64,000 nt of DNA from Thalassobaculum sp. OXR-137 (GTDB lineage Bacteria > Pseudomonadota > Alphaproteobacteria > Thalassobaculales > Thalassobaculaceae), in NCBI RefSeq assembly GCF_034377285.1, contig NZ_CP139715.1:1658001-1722000 (forward strand), written 5' to 3'. Below are positions 8,660 to 17,246 of this stretch, piece after piece. The position numbers were made by a program, and so were the translations under genes. The notes beneath the pieces are model-generated. The model ran no database searches and was not told where the DNA came from. It was given only the letters and a program-made list of their open reading frames with translations. Positions within the stretch are counted from its first letter, which is position 1; each line of letters opens with the position of its first letter.

Positions 8660-9574
8660 ATGACCACACCCTATCCCCGTGACATGGTCGGCTACGGCCG
8701 CGACCCGGTCGATCCGAAATGGCCCGGCGGTGCCCGCGTCGCCCTGCAGATCGTCCTGAACTACGAGGAGGGCGGGGAAAACGCGATCCTGCATGGCGAC
8801 CCGGCCTCCGAAGCCTTTCTGTCGGAGATGATCGGCGCCGCCCCCTGGCCGGGGCAGCGCAACCTCAACATGGAGTCGGTCTACGAGTTCGGCTCGCGCG
8901 CCGGGTTCTGGCGGATCCACCGGGAGTTCACCCGCCGCAACCTGCCGCTGACCGTCTATGCCGTCGGCATGGCGATGGAGCGCAACACCGAGGTCGGCCC
9001 GGCCATGGTCGAGGCGGGCTGGGAGGTGGCGAGCCACGGCTATCGCTGGATCGACTATCTGAACATGCCGGAGGAGACCGAGCGCGAGCACGTGTCCCTG
9101 GCGATCGCCGCCATCGAGCGCGCCACCGGGCAGCGGCCCGTGGGCTGGTATACCGGCCGCGGCAGCGCCAATACCCGCCGGCTGGTGGTCGAGCATGGCG
9201 GCTTCCTCTACGACAGCGACAGCTATGCCGACGAGCTGCCGTACTGGACCCACGAATTCGGGAAACCGCACCTGATCGTGCCCTATACGCTCGACGCCAA
9301 CGACATGCGCTTCGCGGTGAACCAGGGCTTCAACTCGGGCGACCAGTTCTTCGCCTATCTGCGCGACAGCTTCGACGTGCTCTACGCCGAGGGGGCGGAC
9401 CAGCCGAAGATGATGTCGGTCGGCCTGCATTGCCGTCTGGTCGGCCGACCCGGCCGGTTCGCGGCCCTGCAACGCTTCCTCGACCATGTGGCCAAGCATG
9501 ACGGGGTCTGGATCTGCCGGCGCGACGAGATCGCCCGGCATTGGCACGAACACCACAAACCGGGAGACGCCTGA
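8660..9574 (+). CDS. puuE: allantoinase PuuE (polysaccharide-deacetylase fold)
   Basis: 304 aa, close to the about 308 aa of known PuuE. The sequence follows the PuuE family closely: YPRDMVGYGRDP near the start, LQIVLNYEEGGENAILHGD, FLSEMIGAAPWPGQ, NMESVYEFGSRAGFWR, VASHGYRWIDY, RPVGWYTGRGSANTRRL, and a final WICRRDEIARHWHEHH. PuuE hydrolyses allantoin to allantoate without a metal cofactor in purine (urate) degradation. AGGAGG lies 7 nt before the ATG. Stop and next start share one base with a GNAT gene. No other ureide gene is nearby, so the physiological substrate rests on family similarity. Confidence 0.88.
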   Translation: MTTPYPRDMVGYGRDPVDPKWPGGARVALQIVLNYEEGGENAILHGDPASEAFLSEMIGAAPWPGQRNLNMESVYEFGSRAGFWRIHREFTRRNLPLTVYAVGMAMERNTEVGPAMVEAGWEVASHGYRWIDYLNMPEETEREHVSLAIAAIERATGQRPVGWYTGRGSANTRRLVVEHGGFLYDSDSYADELPYWTHEFGKPHLIVPYTLDANDMRFAVNQGFNSGDQFFAYLRDSFDVLYAEGADQPKMMSVGLHCRLVGRPGRFAALQRFLDHVAKHDGVWICRRDEIARHWHEHHKPGDA

Positions 9575-10425
9575 TGGCGGGGGATTACAGGATCGACATG
9601 ATGGGCGACGCCGACGTGGCGACGGCGGTGGATTGGGCGGCGGCGGAGGGCTGGAATCCTGGCATCCGCGACGCCGCCTGCTTCACCGCGGTCGACCCTC
9701 AGGGATTTCTGGGCGGTTATCTCGACGGTCGGCTCATCGCGTCGATCTCGGTGGTGAACTACGACCCAGCCTTCTCTTTCCTGGGCTTCTACATCGCCCA
9801 TCCCGAGTTTCGCGGTCAGGGCTACGGCTACAAACTCTGGCAGGCCGGCATCGCCCATGCAGGCGACCGGCTGGTCGGCCTCGACGGGGTCGTGGCGGAG
9901 CAGGAGAACTACAAGCGCTCCGGCTTCGTCCTGGCCTATCGCAACATCCGCTACGGCGGCGCCGTGACCACGGTGCCGGCTGCCGTGCCGGGAATCGAGG
10001 TCCGCACCGTTTCCTCCGCCGGGGCCGAGGTCGCGGCCCTGGACCGGGCGGTCTTTCCGGCCGATCGGCCGGCGTTCCTCGAGGACTGGTTCTCCACCGA
10101 CGGCCATCTGGCCCGCGCGGCGTATCGCGACGGCGTGCTGGTCGGGTTCGCGGTGGCGCGGCCCTGCCGGTCCGGCTGGAAGATCGGCCCGCTGGTCGCC
10201 CCGGACCGGGCGACCGCCGAGGCCCTGCTGGCGGATCTCCTGCCGGCAATCGGGATGGGGGCGGAGATCTATCTCGACGTGCCCGAACCGAACCCGCAGG
10301 CGGTGGCCCTGGCCGAGGCGCTGGGGCTTACCCCCGGTTTCGAGACCGCCAGGATGTACACCGGCCCCGCACCCGCGCTAGACATCGCCAAAATCTATGG
10401 CGTGACCACGTTCGAGTTGGGCTGA
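9574..10425 (+). CDS. double-domain GNAT acetyltransferase (YitH/Acetyltransf_18 type)
   Basis: 283 aa. The N-terminal GNAT domain (about residues 5-125) has the acetyl-CoA loop reading HPEFRGQGYGYKLW near residue 73. The C-terminal half (about 150-283) has the second, degenerate domain typical of the Acetyltransf_18 architecture, ending with the expected ARMYTGPAP strand. Its ATG overlaps the puuE stop (TGATG), so it is translated with the allantoinase. A role in purine-derived amine handling is inference from this coupling; the acceptor is unknown. Confidence 0.8.
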   Translation: MAGDYRIDMMGDADVATAVDWAAAEGWNPGIRDAACFTAVDPQGFLGGYLDGRLIASISVVNYDPAFSFLGFYIAHPEFRGQGYGYKLWQAGIAHAGDRLVGLDGVVAEQENYKRSGFVLAYRNIRYGGAVTTVPAAVPGIEVRTVSSAGAEVAALDRAVFPADRPAFLEDWFSTDGHLARAAYRDGVLVGFAVARPCRSGWKIGPLVAPDRATAEALLADLLPAIGMGAEIYLDVPEPNPQAVALAEALGLTPGFETARMYTGPAPALDIAKIYGVTTFELG

Positions 10426-10561
10426 CGCCTGTCTTCGGGTGCCTTCCGGCCGGGATCGGGAGGCGGTTTCGGGCGCTCGCGCCACGCCATCTGTCCGGGC
10501 AGGCATCGGCCCGCCCGGGCGAGGAGAAATGCTGCACAAGCAGGAAACAGAAAGGACAACC

Positions 10562-11476
10562 ATGTCGCTCGCCATGAATCGCGAGGTGTTCATCACCTGT
10601 GCCGTCACCGGCTCCGGCGGGACCCAGGACAAGAGCCCGCACGTGCCGCGCTCGCCGCAGCAGATCGCCGAGAGCGCGATCGACGCGGCCAAGGCCGGTG
10701 CGGCGGTCGTCCACTGCCACGTGCGCGATCCGGAGACGGGTGCGCCGAGCCGCAAGCTGGCGCTGTATCGCGAGCTGACCGACCGGATCCGGGATGCCGA
10801 GGTGGACGTGGTGCTGAACCTGACCACCGGCATGGGCGGCGACCTGACCCACGGGCCGGTGGAAAGCCCGCTGCCGCTGAACGAGAAGGGCACGGACCTC
10901 GCCGGCGCGTCGGAGCGCATGGCCCATATCCGCGAGTGCCTGCCGGAGATCTGCACGATCGACTGCGGCACCATGAACTTCGCGGAAGCCGACTACGTCA
11001 TGATGAACACGCCCGGCACCCTGCGGGCCATGGGCACCATGATGACCGAGCTCGGCGTGAAGCCGGAGATCGAGGCTTTCGACACCGGCCATCTCTGGCT
11101 CGCCAAGCAGCTCGTGGCCGAGGGCGTGATCACCGGGCCGGCCCTGGTGCAGCTCTGCATGGGCGTTCCCTGGGGCGCGCCGAACGACCTGCACACCTTC
11201 CTGGCCATGGTCAACGCGATCCCCGAGGGCTGGAGCTTCTCCGCCTTCTCGCTCGGCCGCGATCAGATGCCCTATGCCGCCGCCTCGGTCCTGGCCGGCG
11301 GCCATGTCCGCGTCGGACTGGAGGACAACCTGTATCTGGAGCGAGGCGTGCTGGCGACCAACGCCCAGCTCGTCGAGAAGGCGGTCACGGTGGTCGAGAA
11401 CATGGGGGCCAAGATCGTCGGCCCGGACGCGGTTCGCGCCAAGCTCGGCCTGACCAAGCGGGCGCCCAAATCGTGA
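10562..11476 (+). CDS. BKACE-family beta-keto acid cleavage enzyme, probable 3-dehydrocarnitine cleavage
   Basis: 304 aa. BKACE (DUF849) enzymes condense a beta-keto acid with acetyl-CoA and split it. Visible features: the zinc ligands His51 and His53 in VVHCHVRDPETG, NLTTGMGGDLTHGP, the TIDCGTMNF strand, and GHVRVGLEDNLYL near residue 247. It overlaps the carnitine 3-dehydrogenase gene by 4 bp; in Pseudomonas the corresponding pair (cdhC, cdhA) turns L-carnitine to 3-dehydrocarnitine and then glycine betaine plus acetoacetyl-CoA. That context makes dehydrocarnitine the best guess; DUF849 members also cut 3-keto-5-aminohexanoate. ATG 10562 follows an AAAGGA ribosome site. Confidence 0.82.
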   Translation: MSLAMNREVFITCAVTGSGGTQDKSPHVPRSPQQIAESAIDAAKAGAAVVHCHVRDPETGAPSRKLALYRELTDRIRDAEVDVVLNLTTGMGGDLTHGPVESPLPLNEKGTDLAGASERMAHIRECLPEICTIDCGTMNFAEADYVMMNTPGTLRAMGTMMTELGVKPEIEAFDTGHLWLAKQLVAEGVITGPALVQLCMGVPWGAPNDLHTFLAMVNAIPEGWSFSAFSLGRDQMPYAAASVLAGGHVRVGLEDNLYLERGVLATNAQLVEKAVTVVENMGAKIVGPDAVRAKLGLTKRAPKS

Positions 11477-12456
11477 GCGCCCTTCCCAAGAAAGCCGCCA
11501 TTCTCGGCGCCGGGGTCATCGGTTCCGGCTGGCTCGCCCGGCTGATCGACAGCGGCGTCGAGTGCGCCGTCTACGATCCCGCTCCCAATGCCGAGGCGAA
11601 GATCGCTCCGGTGCTCGACAATGCGGAGCGCGCGGCGGCGGCCCTGATCGACGCTCCGCGGCCGGCGAAGGGCGCCTGGTCGCTGGTCGGCTCGATCGCC
11701 GAGGCGGTGACCGGGGCCGACCTGATCGTCGAGGCGGTGCCCGAGCGGCTCGACGTGAAGCACGCGACCTACAAGGAGATCGAGGCGGCGAATGCCGACG
11801 GCATCATCGCCTCGTCCACCAGCGGCTTCCGGCCGTCGGTGCTGCAGGAGGGCATGGCCCATCCCGGCCGGCTGATCGTCGCCCACCCGTTCAACCCGGT
11901 CTATCTGCTGCCGCTGGTCGAGATCGTCGGCGGCAAGGAGACCGACCCTGCCGTGGTCGAGCGGGCGATGGCGCTCTACACCGAGCTGGGTATGAAGCCG
12001 CTCCACCTGAATGTCGAGATCGACGCCTTCGTCGCCGACCGGCTGATGGAGGCGCTGTGGCGCGAGGCCCTGTGGCTGGTGAAGGACGGGGTGGCGACGA
12101 CCGAGGAGATCGACGACGCCATCCGCTACGGCTGCGGGCTGCGCTGGGCGCAGATGGGCACGTTCCAGACCTTCCACATCGCCGGCGGCGAGCTGGGCAT
12201 GCGGCATTTCATGGAGCAGTTCGGCCCGGCGCTGGCCTGGCCCTGGACCAAGCTGATGGACGTCCCGGAGATGACCCCGGAGCTGGTGGACCGCATCGCC
12301 GAACAGTCCGACGCCCAGGCGGACGGCCGCTCGCCGCGCGACCTGGAGAAGATCCGCGACGACAATCTGGTGGCGATCCTGAAGGCCCTGCGGGGCACCG
12401 GTTGGGGGGCGGGCCAGGTTCTGGCCGAGCACGAGAAACGGCTGCGGGGCGGGTGA
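11473..12456 (+). CDS. lcdH: L-carnitine 3-dehydrogenase (3-hydroxyacyl-CoA dehydrogenase fold)
   Basis: 327 aa. NAD-binding Rossmann motif AAILGAGVIGSGWLARL at residues 8-24; the catalytic-region motif AHPFNPVYLLPLVEIV at about 136-151; and the C-terminal helical domain with EIDAFVADRLMEALWREAL. This matches carnitine 3-dehydrogenase, which oxidises L-carnitine with NAD+. Many alphaproteobacterial versions carry a C-terminal thioesterase domain and are about 480 aa; that domain is absent here, and no thioesterase gene follows. GTG start overlaps the BKACE stop by 4 bp. Related 3-hydroxyacyl-CoA dehydrogenases are the main alternative; the BKACE partner favours carnitine. Confidence 0.82.
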   Translation: MSALPKKAAILGAGVIGSGWLARLIDSGVECAVYDPAPNAEAKIAPVLDNAERAAAALIDAPRPAKGAWSLVGSIAEAVTGADLIVEAVPERLDVKHATYKEIEAANADGIIASSTSGFRPSVLQEGMAHPGRLIVAHPFNPVYLLPLVEIVGGKETDPAVVERAMALYTELGMKPLHLNVEIDAFVADRLMEALWREALWLVKDGVATTEEIDDAIRYGCGLRWAQMGTFQTFHIAGGELGMRHFMEQFGPALAWPWTKLMDVPEMTPELVDRIAEQSDAQADGRSPRDLEKIRDDNLVAILKALRGTGWGAGQVLAEHEKRLRGG

Positions 12457-12488
12457 GACGAAGCTTTCGCTACAATTCTCCTACCATC

Positions 12489-12562
12489 GTCATCCTGAAC
12501 TCGGTTCGGGACCTCCCTTCAGCCTGAGGGCGCACAAGGTCCCGAAACACGTTCGGGATGAC
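12489..12562. repeat. intergenic palindrome, GTCATCC family
   Basis: Begins GTCATCCTGAAC and ends GTTCGGGATGAC, with inner arms GGTTCGGGACC and GGTCCCGAAAC that can pair. It follows the carnitine gene by about 30 bp and could act as a terminator or RNA-stabilising hairpin. Related copies lie at 18207, 35497, 45776, 47323 and 50763. Confidence 0.65.
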
Positions 12563-12584
12563 GACTGTTTTTTAATTGATCGAT

Positions 12585-12625
12585 CTCGTCCTGAGCAGCT
12601 TCCGCAGGGAGCGTGTCGAAGGGCC
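12585..12625. repeat. half copy of the GGCCCTTCGACAC-type repeat
   Basis: The reading CCTGAGCA ... GTGTCGAAGGGCC resembles the right half of the full element at 42617-42721, including both the CCTGAGC inner arm and the terminal arm. The left half is missing, so it cannot form the same long stem. Confidence 0.55.
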
Positions 12626-12770
12626 TCCCCGTTTTTGCGGCGCACAATTTGAAATCCGCGGCTGTCTCTGTCACCCTGGGGGCGGGTGTCGACGAGAGCC
12701 GAAACCATGGACCGAACCGAAGCGTAAGCTCGATGCCTGGTCCGACCCCCCTACTGGAAAGGGGATCCCT

Positions 12771-13070
12771 ATGAAGTTGACCACAGATCAGACGGCTGCC
12801 GTCCAGCGGCAGACCGGGGCCGATCCGTTGCCGGAAGACAATCCGACCATGGGCCAGCTCCGCGAAATCTTCGGCGAACACACGTTCTATGTCGCCGAGC
12901 AGGGCCTGGTGGTTCCCGAGACCACGCCGGAGCCGGCCGCTCCGGAGGCCACTGAGGACGCGGTGGAATTCATGCTCGTGGCGGTATGGGCTGGCGAGGA
13001 CAAGCAGTCCCTGCAGCCGATCGAGCCACAGCCGACCGGCATCAAGCTGGAATTGGCGACGGCCCACTAA
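12771..13070 (+). CDS. conserved hypothetical protein, 99 aa
   Basis: Small soluble acidic protein starting MKLTTDQTAAVQRQTGADPLP, with GGAAAGGGG about 7 nt before the ATG. The middle FGEHTFYVAEQGLVV and the late strand FMLVAVWAGED suggest a compact alpha/beta fold; residues 52-64 are Pro/Glu/Ala-rich and probably a linker. No function can be named. It is isolated between two repeat-rich gaps, so the context does not help. Confidence 0.6.
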   Translation: MKLTTDQTAAVQRQTGADPLPEDNPTMGQLREIFGEHTFYVAEQGLVVPETTPEPAAPEATEDAVEFMLVAVWAGEDKQSLQPIEPQPTGIKLELATAH

Positions 13071-13235
13071 GGGGCGTTCCTCAAAGAAAGACGGCGGCGG
13101 GCCAGTGCGGTTCGCCGGCGGATGGCGTGTGTCCTTGCCTTCGAAGCGGACAGGGACACGCGACGACTTCTTGCGTCCGGGTGGGAGAGGTGGGGCCGAG
13201 GCTCTTCCTCTCTCGTACCCGACACCACAGTCCGG

Positions 13236-13349
13236 ACACTCCCCGGACTTGTTCCGGGGCCAAGGCTCGGCGCATGCGTGGGGTCGGGGGATGATAACCG
13301 GACGCCCCTGCGCCGGTGGGGCTTGCCCCGGAACAAGTCCGGGGAGTGT
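13236..13349. repeat. 25-bp perfect inverted repeat in the 308-bp gap after the 99-aa gene
   Basis: Arms at 13236-13260 and 13325-13349 are exact reverse complements over 25 bases (ACACTCCCCGGAC ... pairing with GTCCGGGGAGTGT). The 64-bp spacer has further short palindromic G/C segments. It lies between convergent genes (the 99-aa gene and selO), so it could end transcription from both sides. The rest of 13071-13378 includes a weaker palindrome near 13127-13158 (GTGTCC ... GGGACAC) and no credible gene. Confidence 0.75.
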
Positions 13350-13378
13350 TTGGAAATGTATGGGCGGAGAGTCTTTTC

Positions 13379-14890
13379 TCACGTCCCGCAGAACGTCGCC
13401 TTGACCTCTTCCTCCGGCCGCGGCGGGAGCTCGTAACGCTCCTGGCCTGCCTGCGCCTCGAACGGGGTCTGCAGCACCGCGCGCAGGTCGTGCAGCGGCT
13501 CCAGGTCGTTGTTCTCCACCGCCGCGTTCAGGGCGGCTTCGACCTGGTGGTTGCGCGGGATGTAGACCGGGTTGATGGCCCGCATCGCCGCCTGCCGCGC
13601 CGTATCGTCCCGCCCTGCCTCGGCAAGACGCGCCCGCCATGCCGGCGCCCAGGCGTCGAACGCCGCCGGCTCCTCGAACAGCCCCCGCACCGCGCCGTCC
13701 GCGGTCCCCTCGCCCGACAGATCCGACAGTCCGCGGAACGTCAGCGTGAAATCCGCCTTGCCCTCCTCCATCGCCTTCAGCAGCCCGTCGATCAGATCCG
13801 CATCGCCGTCGCGCACCGTCCCCAGCCCCAGCTTGGCGGCGAAACGCCTCGTGTGGGCGGCGCGGAAGCGATCGGGGAAGGTGTTGATGATCTCCTGGGC
13901 GGCCTCCAGGGCCTTCTCCTCGCTCTCGTCGATCAGCGGCAGCAGGCATTGGGCGAGGCAGGCGAGGTTCCAGTGGGCGATGCCCGGCTGGTTGCCGTAG
14001 GCGTAACGGCCGCCATGGTCGATCGAGCTGTACACCGTGCCCGGATGATAGGTGTCCATGAAGGCGCAAGGGCCGTAGTCGATCGTGTCGCCGGCCACCG
14101 ACATGTTGTCGGTGTTCATCACCCCGTGGATGAAGCCGACCGACATCCAGGCGGCGATCAGCTCGGCCTGCCGGCCCGCCACCGCGTCGAGCAGGGCGCT
14201 GTACGGGTTTCCAGCCTGGCGCAGGTCGGGATAGTGGCGGTCGATCACATGGTCGGCCAGCAGCCGCAGCGCCTCGGTGTCGCGGCGGGCGGCGAAGAAC
14301 TGGAAGGTGCCCACGCGGATGTGGCTGCGGGCGATGCGGGTCAGGATGCCGCCGGGCAGGGCGCGCTCGCGGAATACCGCCTCGCCGGTGGTCACCACCG
14401 CGAGGGAGCGGGTGGTGGGGATGCCGAAGGCGGCCATCGCCTCGCTGACGATGTACTCGCGCAGCACCGGGCCGAGTGCCGCGCGGCCGTCGCCCATGCG
14501 GGAGTAGGGGGTCGGACCGGAGCCCTTGAGCTGGATGTCGCGGCGCACCCCGTTTCGGTCGACCACCTCGCCCAGCAGGACCGCCCGCCCGTCGCCGAGC
14601 TGCGGCACCCAGCCGCCGAACTGGTGGCCGGCATAGGCCATGGCCAGCGGCTCCGCACCCTCCGGGATCCGGTTGCCGCCGAGTACCTGTGCCCCTTCCG
14701 CGCTGCGCAGGAAAGCCGGGTCGAGACCGAGCTCGCGGGCCAGTTCCTCGTTCAGCAGCAGCAGGTTGGGTGCCTGGACCGGTGTCGGGTCGAGCTTGGT
14801 GAAGAACCGCTCCGGCAGGCGGGCATAGGTATTGTCGAAGGGGAACAGGCTCGCACCCCCGGTCGCGTCCTGGGAGGCCGCTTCGGCCAT
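13379..14890 (-). CDS. selO: protein adenylyltransferase SelO (YdiU)
   Basis: 503 aa. SelO is a pseudokinase-fold enzyme that transfers AMP to Ser/Thr/Tyr of proteins, linked to redox stress. Family marks: [13 protein letters not shown] near the start, [44 protein letters not shown], the [12 protein letters not shown] catalytic loop, [10 protein letters not shown] (metal-binding Asp), and the C-terminal end TFCGT, where the penultimate region holds the conserved Cys (selenocysteine in some eukaryotes). AAGGAG lies 6 nt before ATG 14890. Divergent from the aldolase gene across 121 bp. Confidence 0.93.
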   Translation of the reverse strand: MAEAASQDATGGASLFPFDNTYARLPERFFTKLDPTPVQAPNLLLLNEELARELGLDPAFLRSAEGAQVLGGNRIPEGAEPLAMAYAGHQFGGWVPQLGDGRAVLLGEVVDRNGVRRDIQLKGSGPTPYSRMGDGRAALGPVLREYIVSEAMAAFGIPTTRSLAVVTTGEAVFRERALPGGILTRIARSHIRVGTFQFFAARRDTEALRLLADHVIDRHYPDLRQAGNPYSALLDAVAGRQAELIAAWMSVGFIHGVMNTDNMSVAGDTIDYGPCAFMDTYHPGTVYSSIDHGGRYAYGNQPGIAHWNLACLAQCLLPLIDESEEKALEAAQEIINTFPDRFRAAHTRRFAAKLGLGTVRDGDADLIDGLLKAMEEGKADFTLTFRGLSDLSGEGTADGAVRGLFEEPAAFDAWAPAWRARLAEAGRDDTARQAAMRAINPVYIPRNHQVEAALNAAVENNDLEPLHDLRAVLQTPFEAQAGQERYELPPRPEEEVKATFCGT

Positions 14891-15011
14891 GACATGCTCC
14901 TTGGGATCGGTAACGCCCGATACTTGGCCCGTATCGCGACGGACGCAAGGCCGTGGCTTCCGCCGCCGCCGCTGCGCTCCTACACTACCCGGGCAACCAG
15001 GGAGATCGGTC

Positions 15012-15743
15012 ATGAAGATGAACAGCGCCGAATTGGATGCCCGCCGCGACGTGGCCGCCGCCCACCGCCTCGCCGTCCTGCACGGGCTGAACGAGGGAGT
15101 GTGGAACCATATCAGCCTGATCTCGCCGGACGATCCCGACGCCTTCCTGATCTCGCCCGGCCATATGCACTGGTCCCAGGTGACCGCCAGCAACCTCGCG
15201 CTGATGAACAGCAAGGGCGAACTGCTCGGCGGCGGCCCGGCGCCGATCCGGGCCGGCTGGATCATCCACTACCCGGTCCACAAGGCGCGGCCGGATGCGA
15301 AATGCGTGATCCACGTCCACTCGCCCTACATCACCGCCATGTCGATCCGCAGCGACATGCGCTTCGAGCCGCGCTCCAGCCAGCAGGCGGCGCGGTTCCA
15401 CGACGATGTGGTCTATTACGAGGTCTATGACGGCGTCCTGTCCGGCGAGGACGAGGGCGAGCGCATGGCGGAAGCCCTGGGCGACAAGCGCCTGCTGATG
15501 CTGCGCAACCACGGCGCCCTGATCGCCACCGACAGCATCGCCAAGGCCTATCTCGACGTCTATCAGCTCGAACGCGCCTGCATGTACCAGCTCCTGGCGA
15601 CGGCCGGCGGCGGCGAAATGGCGCTGATCCCTGAGGATATCTGCGCCGAGATGGGCAACTTGGCGCGCAAGGGCCAGAACCTCGCCCATTGGGAGGGGTT
15701 CAAGCGCTGGGTCGACGCCGAGCAGCCGGACTATGCCCACTGA
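15012..15743 (+). CDS. class II aldolase/adducin family protein
   Basis: 243 aa. The class II aldolase fold is clear: [27 protein letters not shown], the metal-binding pair in [14 protein letters not shown] (HxH), and [27 protein letters not shown] with the third His. Members are zinc aldolases, epimerases or decarboxylases. GGAG lies 7 nt before ATG 15012. It opens a plus-strand run with DUF1326 (21 bp gap), DUF2182 and a DapA-like gene. The tetronate-pathway decarboxylase OtnC belongs to this superfamily, but this gene is 20 kb from the otn cluster, so I do not assign that role. Confidence 0.82.
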   Translation: MKMNSAELDARRDVAAAHRLAVLHGLNEGVWNHISLISPDDPDAFLISPGHMHWSQVTASNLALMNSKGELLGGGPAPIRAGWIIHYPVHKARPDAKCVIHVHSPYITAMSIRSDMRFEPRSSQQAARFHDDVVYYEVYDGVLSGEDEGERMAEALGDKRLLMLRNHGALIATDSIAKAYLDVYQLERACMYQLLATAGGGEMALIPEDICAEMGNLARKGQNLAHWEGFKRWVDAEQPDYAH

Positions 15744-15764
15744 AGTGAGCCGAGGGAGGCGGAG

Positions 15765-16379
15765 ATGACGTCCTGGTCCGTGAGCGGCGAGTATATGGAG
15801 AGCTGCAACTGCGACTATCTCTGCCCCTGCATCTACACCAATCCGCAGGGCGAGGTGACGCACGATCACTGCATCGCCCTGATGGTCTACCGCATCGACA
15901 AGGGGAGCTACGGCGACGTCTCGCTCGTCGGGCTGAAATTCGCGCTGGTGATCCATTCCAACAAGGTGATGGCCGACGGCGACTGGATCTTCGCCTGCAT
16001 CGCCGACGAGGACGCCGACGACGCTCAAAGGGCCGCCCTGACCGAGATCCTGTCCGGCCGGGCCGGCGGCCGTCCGGCGATGATCCACGACAATCTGGTG
16101 GGCGATTTCCGCGGCATCGCCTTTGCGCCGATCTCCTTCGAGATGGACGGTCTGGACCGGGCGACCGATGCCGGCCTGTTCTCCTTCGCCATCAGCGGCG
16201 TGGCCTCGCGCACCGGCAGCGGCGAGGTCATCTCCATCGACAACGTCTCCCACCCGGCGAATTCCCGCCTGGCCCTGGCCCGGACCCGCGAGCTGCACCT
16301 GGACGGGTTCGACCTGAAGCTGGACATGTCCGGCATGGGCAATAACGGCCATTTCGCGCCCTTCGCCTGGAGCAACTGA
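15765..16379 (+). CDS. DUF1326 protein
   Basis: 204 aa. Starts with the signature WSVSGEYMESCNCDYLCPCIYTNP (Cys residues about 14, 16, 20 and 22), which defines DUF1326 and looks like a metal- or redox-active cysteine cluster near the N-terminus. No signal peptide is seen. The function is unknown. The next gene, 6 bp on, is a DUF2182 membrane protein; the two families often occur side by side, suggesting a joint function such as metal handling. That link is inference. Confidence 0.85.
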   Translation: MTSWSVSGEYMESCNCDYLCPCIYTNPQGEVTHDHCIALMVYRIDKGSYGDVSLVGLKFALVIHSNKVMADGDWIFACIADEDADDAQRAALTEILSGRAGGRPAMIHDNLVGDFRGIAFAPISFEMDGLDRATDAGLFSFAISGVASRTGSGEVISIDNVSHPANSRLALARTRELHLDGFDLKLDMSGMGNNGHFAPFAWSN

Positions 16380-16385
16380 CCGTTC

Positions 16386-17195
16386 ATGGCCGGATCGCTC
16401 GCCCTGGAGGCCGCCGTCGCCCGCGACCGGCGGCTGGTCGTGTCCGCCATTCTCGGCCTGACCGCGCTGAGCTGGGCCTATCTGGTCTGGATGGCCGGGG
16501 ACATGTCGGGGGATATGGCCGGAGAGATGCCGGGCGGGACGGCGAACGGCATGACCATGCCGATGGCGATGGGGCCGGCGGTCTGGACCCCGGCCTATGG
16601 CGCCATGATGCTGATCATGTGGGTGGTGATGATGGCCGGCATGATGTTGCCCAGCGCCATGCCGATGATCCTGACATTCGCCACCATCGGCCGGCGGCGG
16701 CGCGACCGGGGCCAGCCCCATGTGGCGACGGCCGTCTTCGTCGGCGGCTACCTGATCGCCTGGGGCGGTTTCAGCGTCGCGGCGGTGGCCGCCCAGTGGG
16801 CACTGGAGCAGGCGGCCCTGCTGTCGCCGATGATGATGTCCACCAGCCCGGTCTTCGGCGGGCTGCTGCTGATCGCCGCCGGGATCTACCAGTTTACGCC
16901 GCTCAAGCACGCCTGCCTGCGCCACTGCCGCTCGCCCTTCGATTTCGTGCTGAACCGCTGGCGCGACGGGGCGGCGGGTGCCCTGAGCATGGGCGTGGAG
17001 CACGGGCTGTACTGCCTGGGCTGCTGCTGGGTGGCGATGGCGCTGCTGTTCGTCTTCGGGGTGATGAACCTGCTGTGGATAGCAGCACTCGCGATCCTCG
17101 TCCTGCTGGAGAAGGCGGTACCGGGCGGGCATCGGATCGCCCAGGGAGCGGGCATTTTCATGGTCGCCGGCGGCGTGTGGATGCTCGCGTCCTGA
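16386..17195 (+). CDS. DUF2182 predicted metal-binding integral membrane protein
   Basis: 269 aa with about six membrane segments (first at residues 19-36; others near 64-80, 113-133, 157-172, 202-225 and 231-266). The region of residues 37-64 is Met-rich (GDMSGDMAGEMPGG ... MTMPMAMG), followed by WVVMMAGMMLPSAMPM; clustered methionines suggest copper or another soft metal. CLGCCWVAM near residue 211 adds cysteines in a membrane helix. Lies 6 bp after DUF1326 and 51 bp before the DapA-like gene. A metal-sensing or transfer role is inferred. Confidence 0.82.
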   Translation: MAGSLALEAAVARDRRLVVSAILGLTALSWAYLVWMAGDMSGDMAGEMPGGTANGMTMPMAMGPAVWTPAYGAMMLIMWVVMMAGMMLPSAMPMILTFATIGRRRRDRGQPHVATAVFVGGYLIAWGGFSVAAVAAQWALEQAALLSPMMMSTSPVFGGLLLIAAGIYQFTPLKHACLRHCRSPFDFVLNRWRDGAAGALSMGVEHGLYCLGCCWVAMALLFVFGVMNLLWIAALAILVLLEKAVPGGHRIAQGAGIFMVAGGVWMLAS

Positions 17196-17246
17196 CGCGG
17201 CGGCCGCTAGGCTGGCGCCGATACGAACCAACCAACGAGAGCCCCC

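Larger units (their letters stand above)
12457..12770. other. intergenic region with two palindromic repeat elements
   Basis: About 314 bp without a gene. It holds a GTCATCC-type palindrome (12489-12562), a short T/A-rich spacer, and the right half of a GTGTCGAAGGGCC-type element (12585-12625). The last 100 bases carry the ribosome site (GGAAAGGGG) of the gene at 12771. No RNA gene or extra coding frame is convincing. Confidence 0.6.

Noticed and set aside
12519-14948. 809-codon minus-strand frame over selO
   Set aside because: It is a shifted reading of selO plus the neighbouring repeats; the selO frame carries the family motifs and ribosome site.
15012-15743. Class II aldolase as the missing OtnC
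   Set aside because: Same superfamily but 20 kb away, longer than usual OtnC, and in a different operon; kept only as a possibility.
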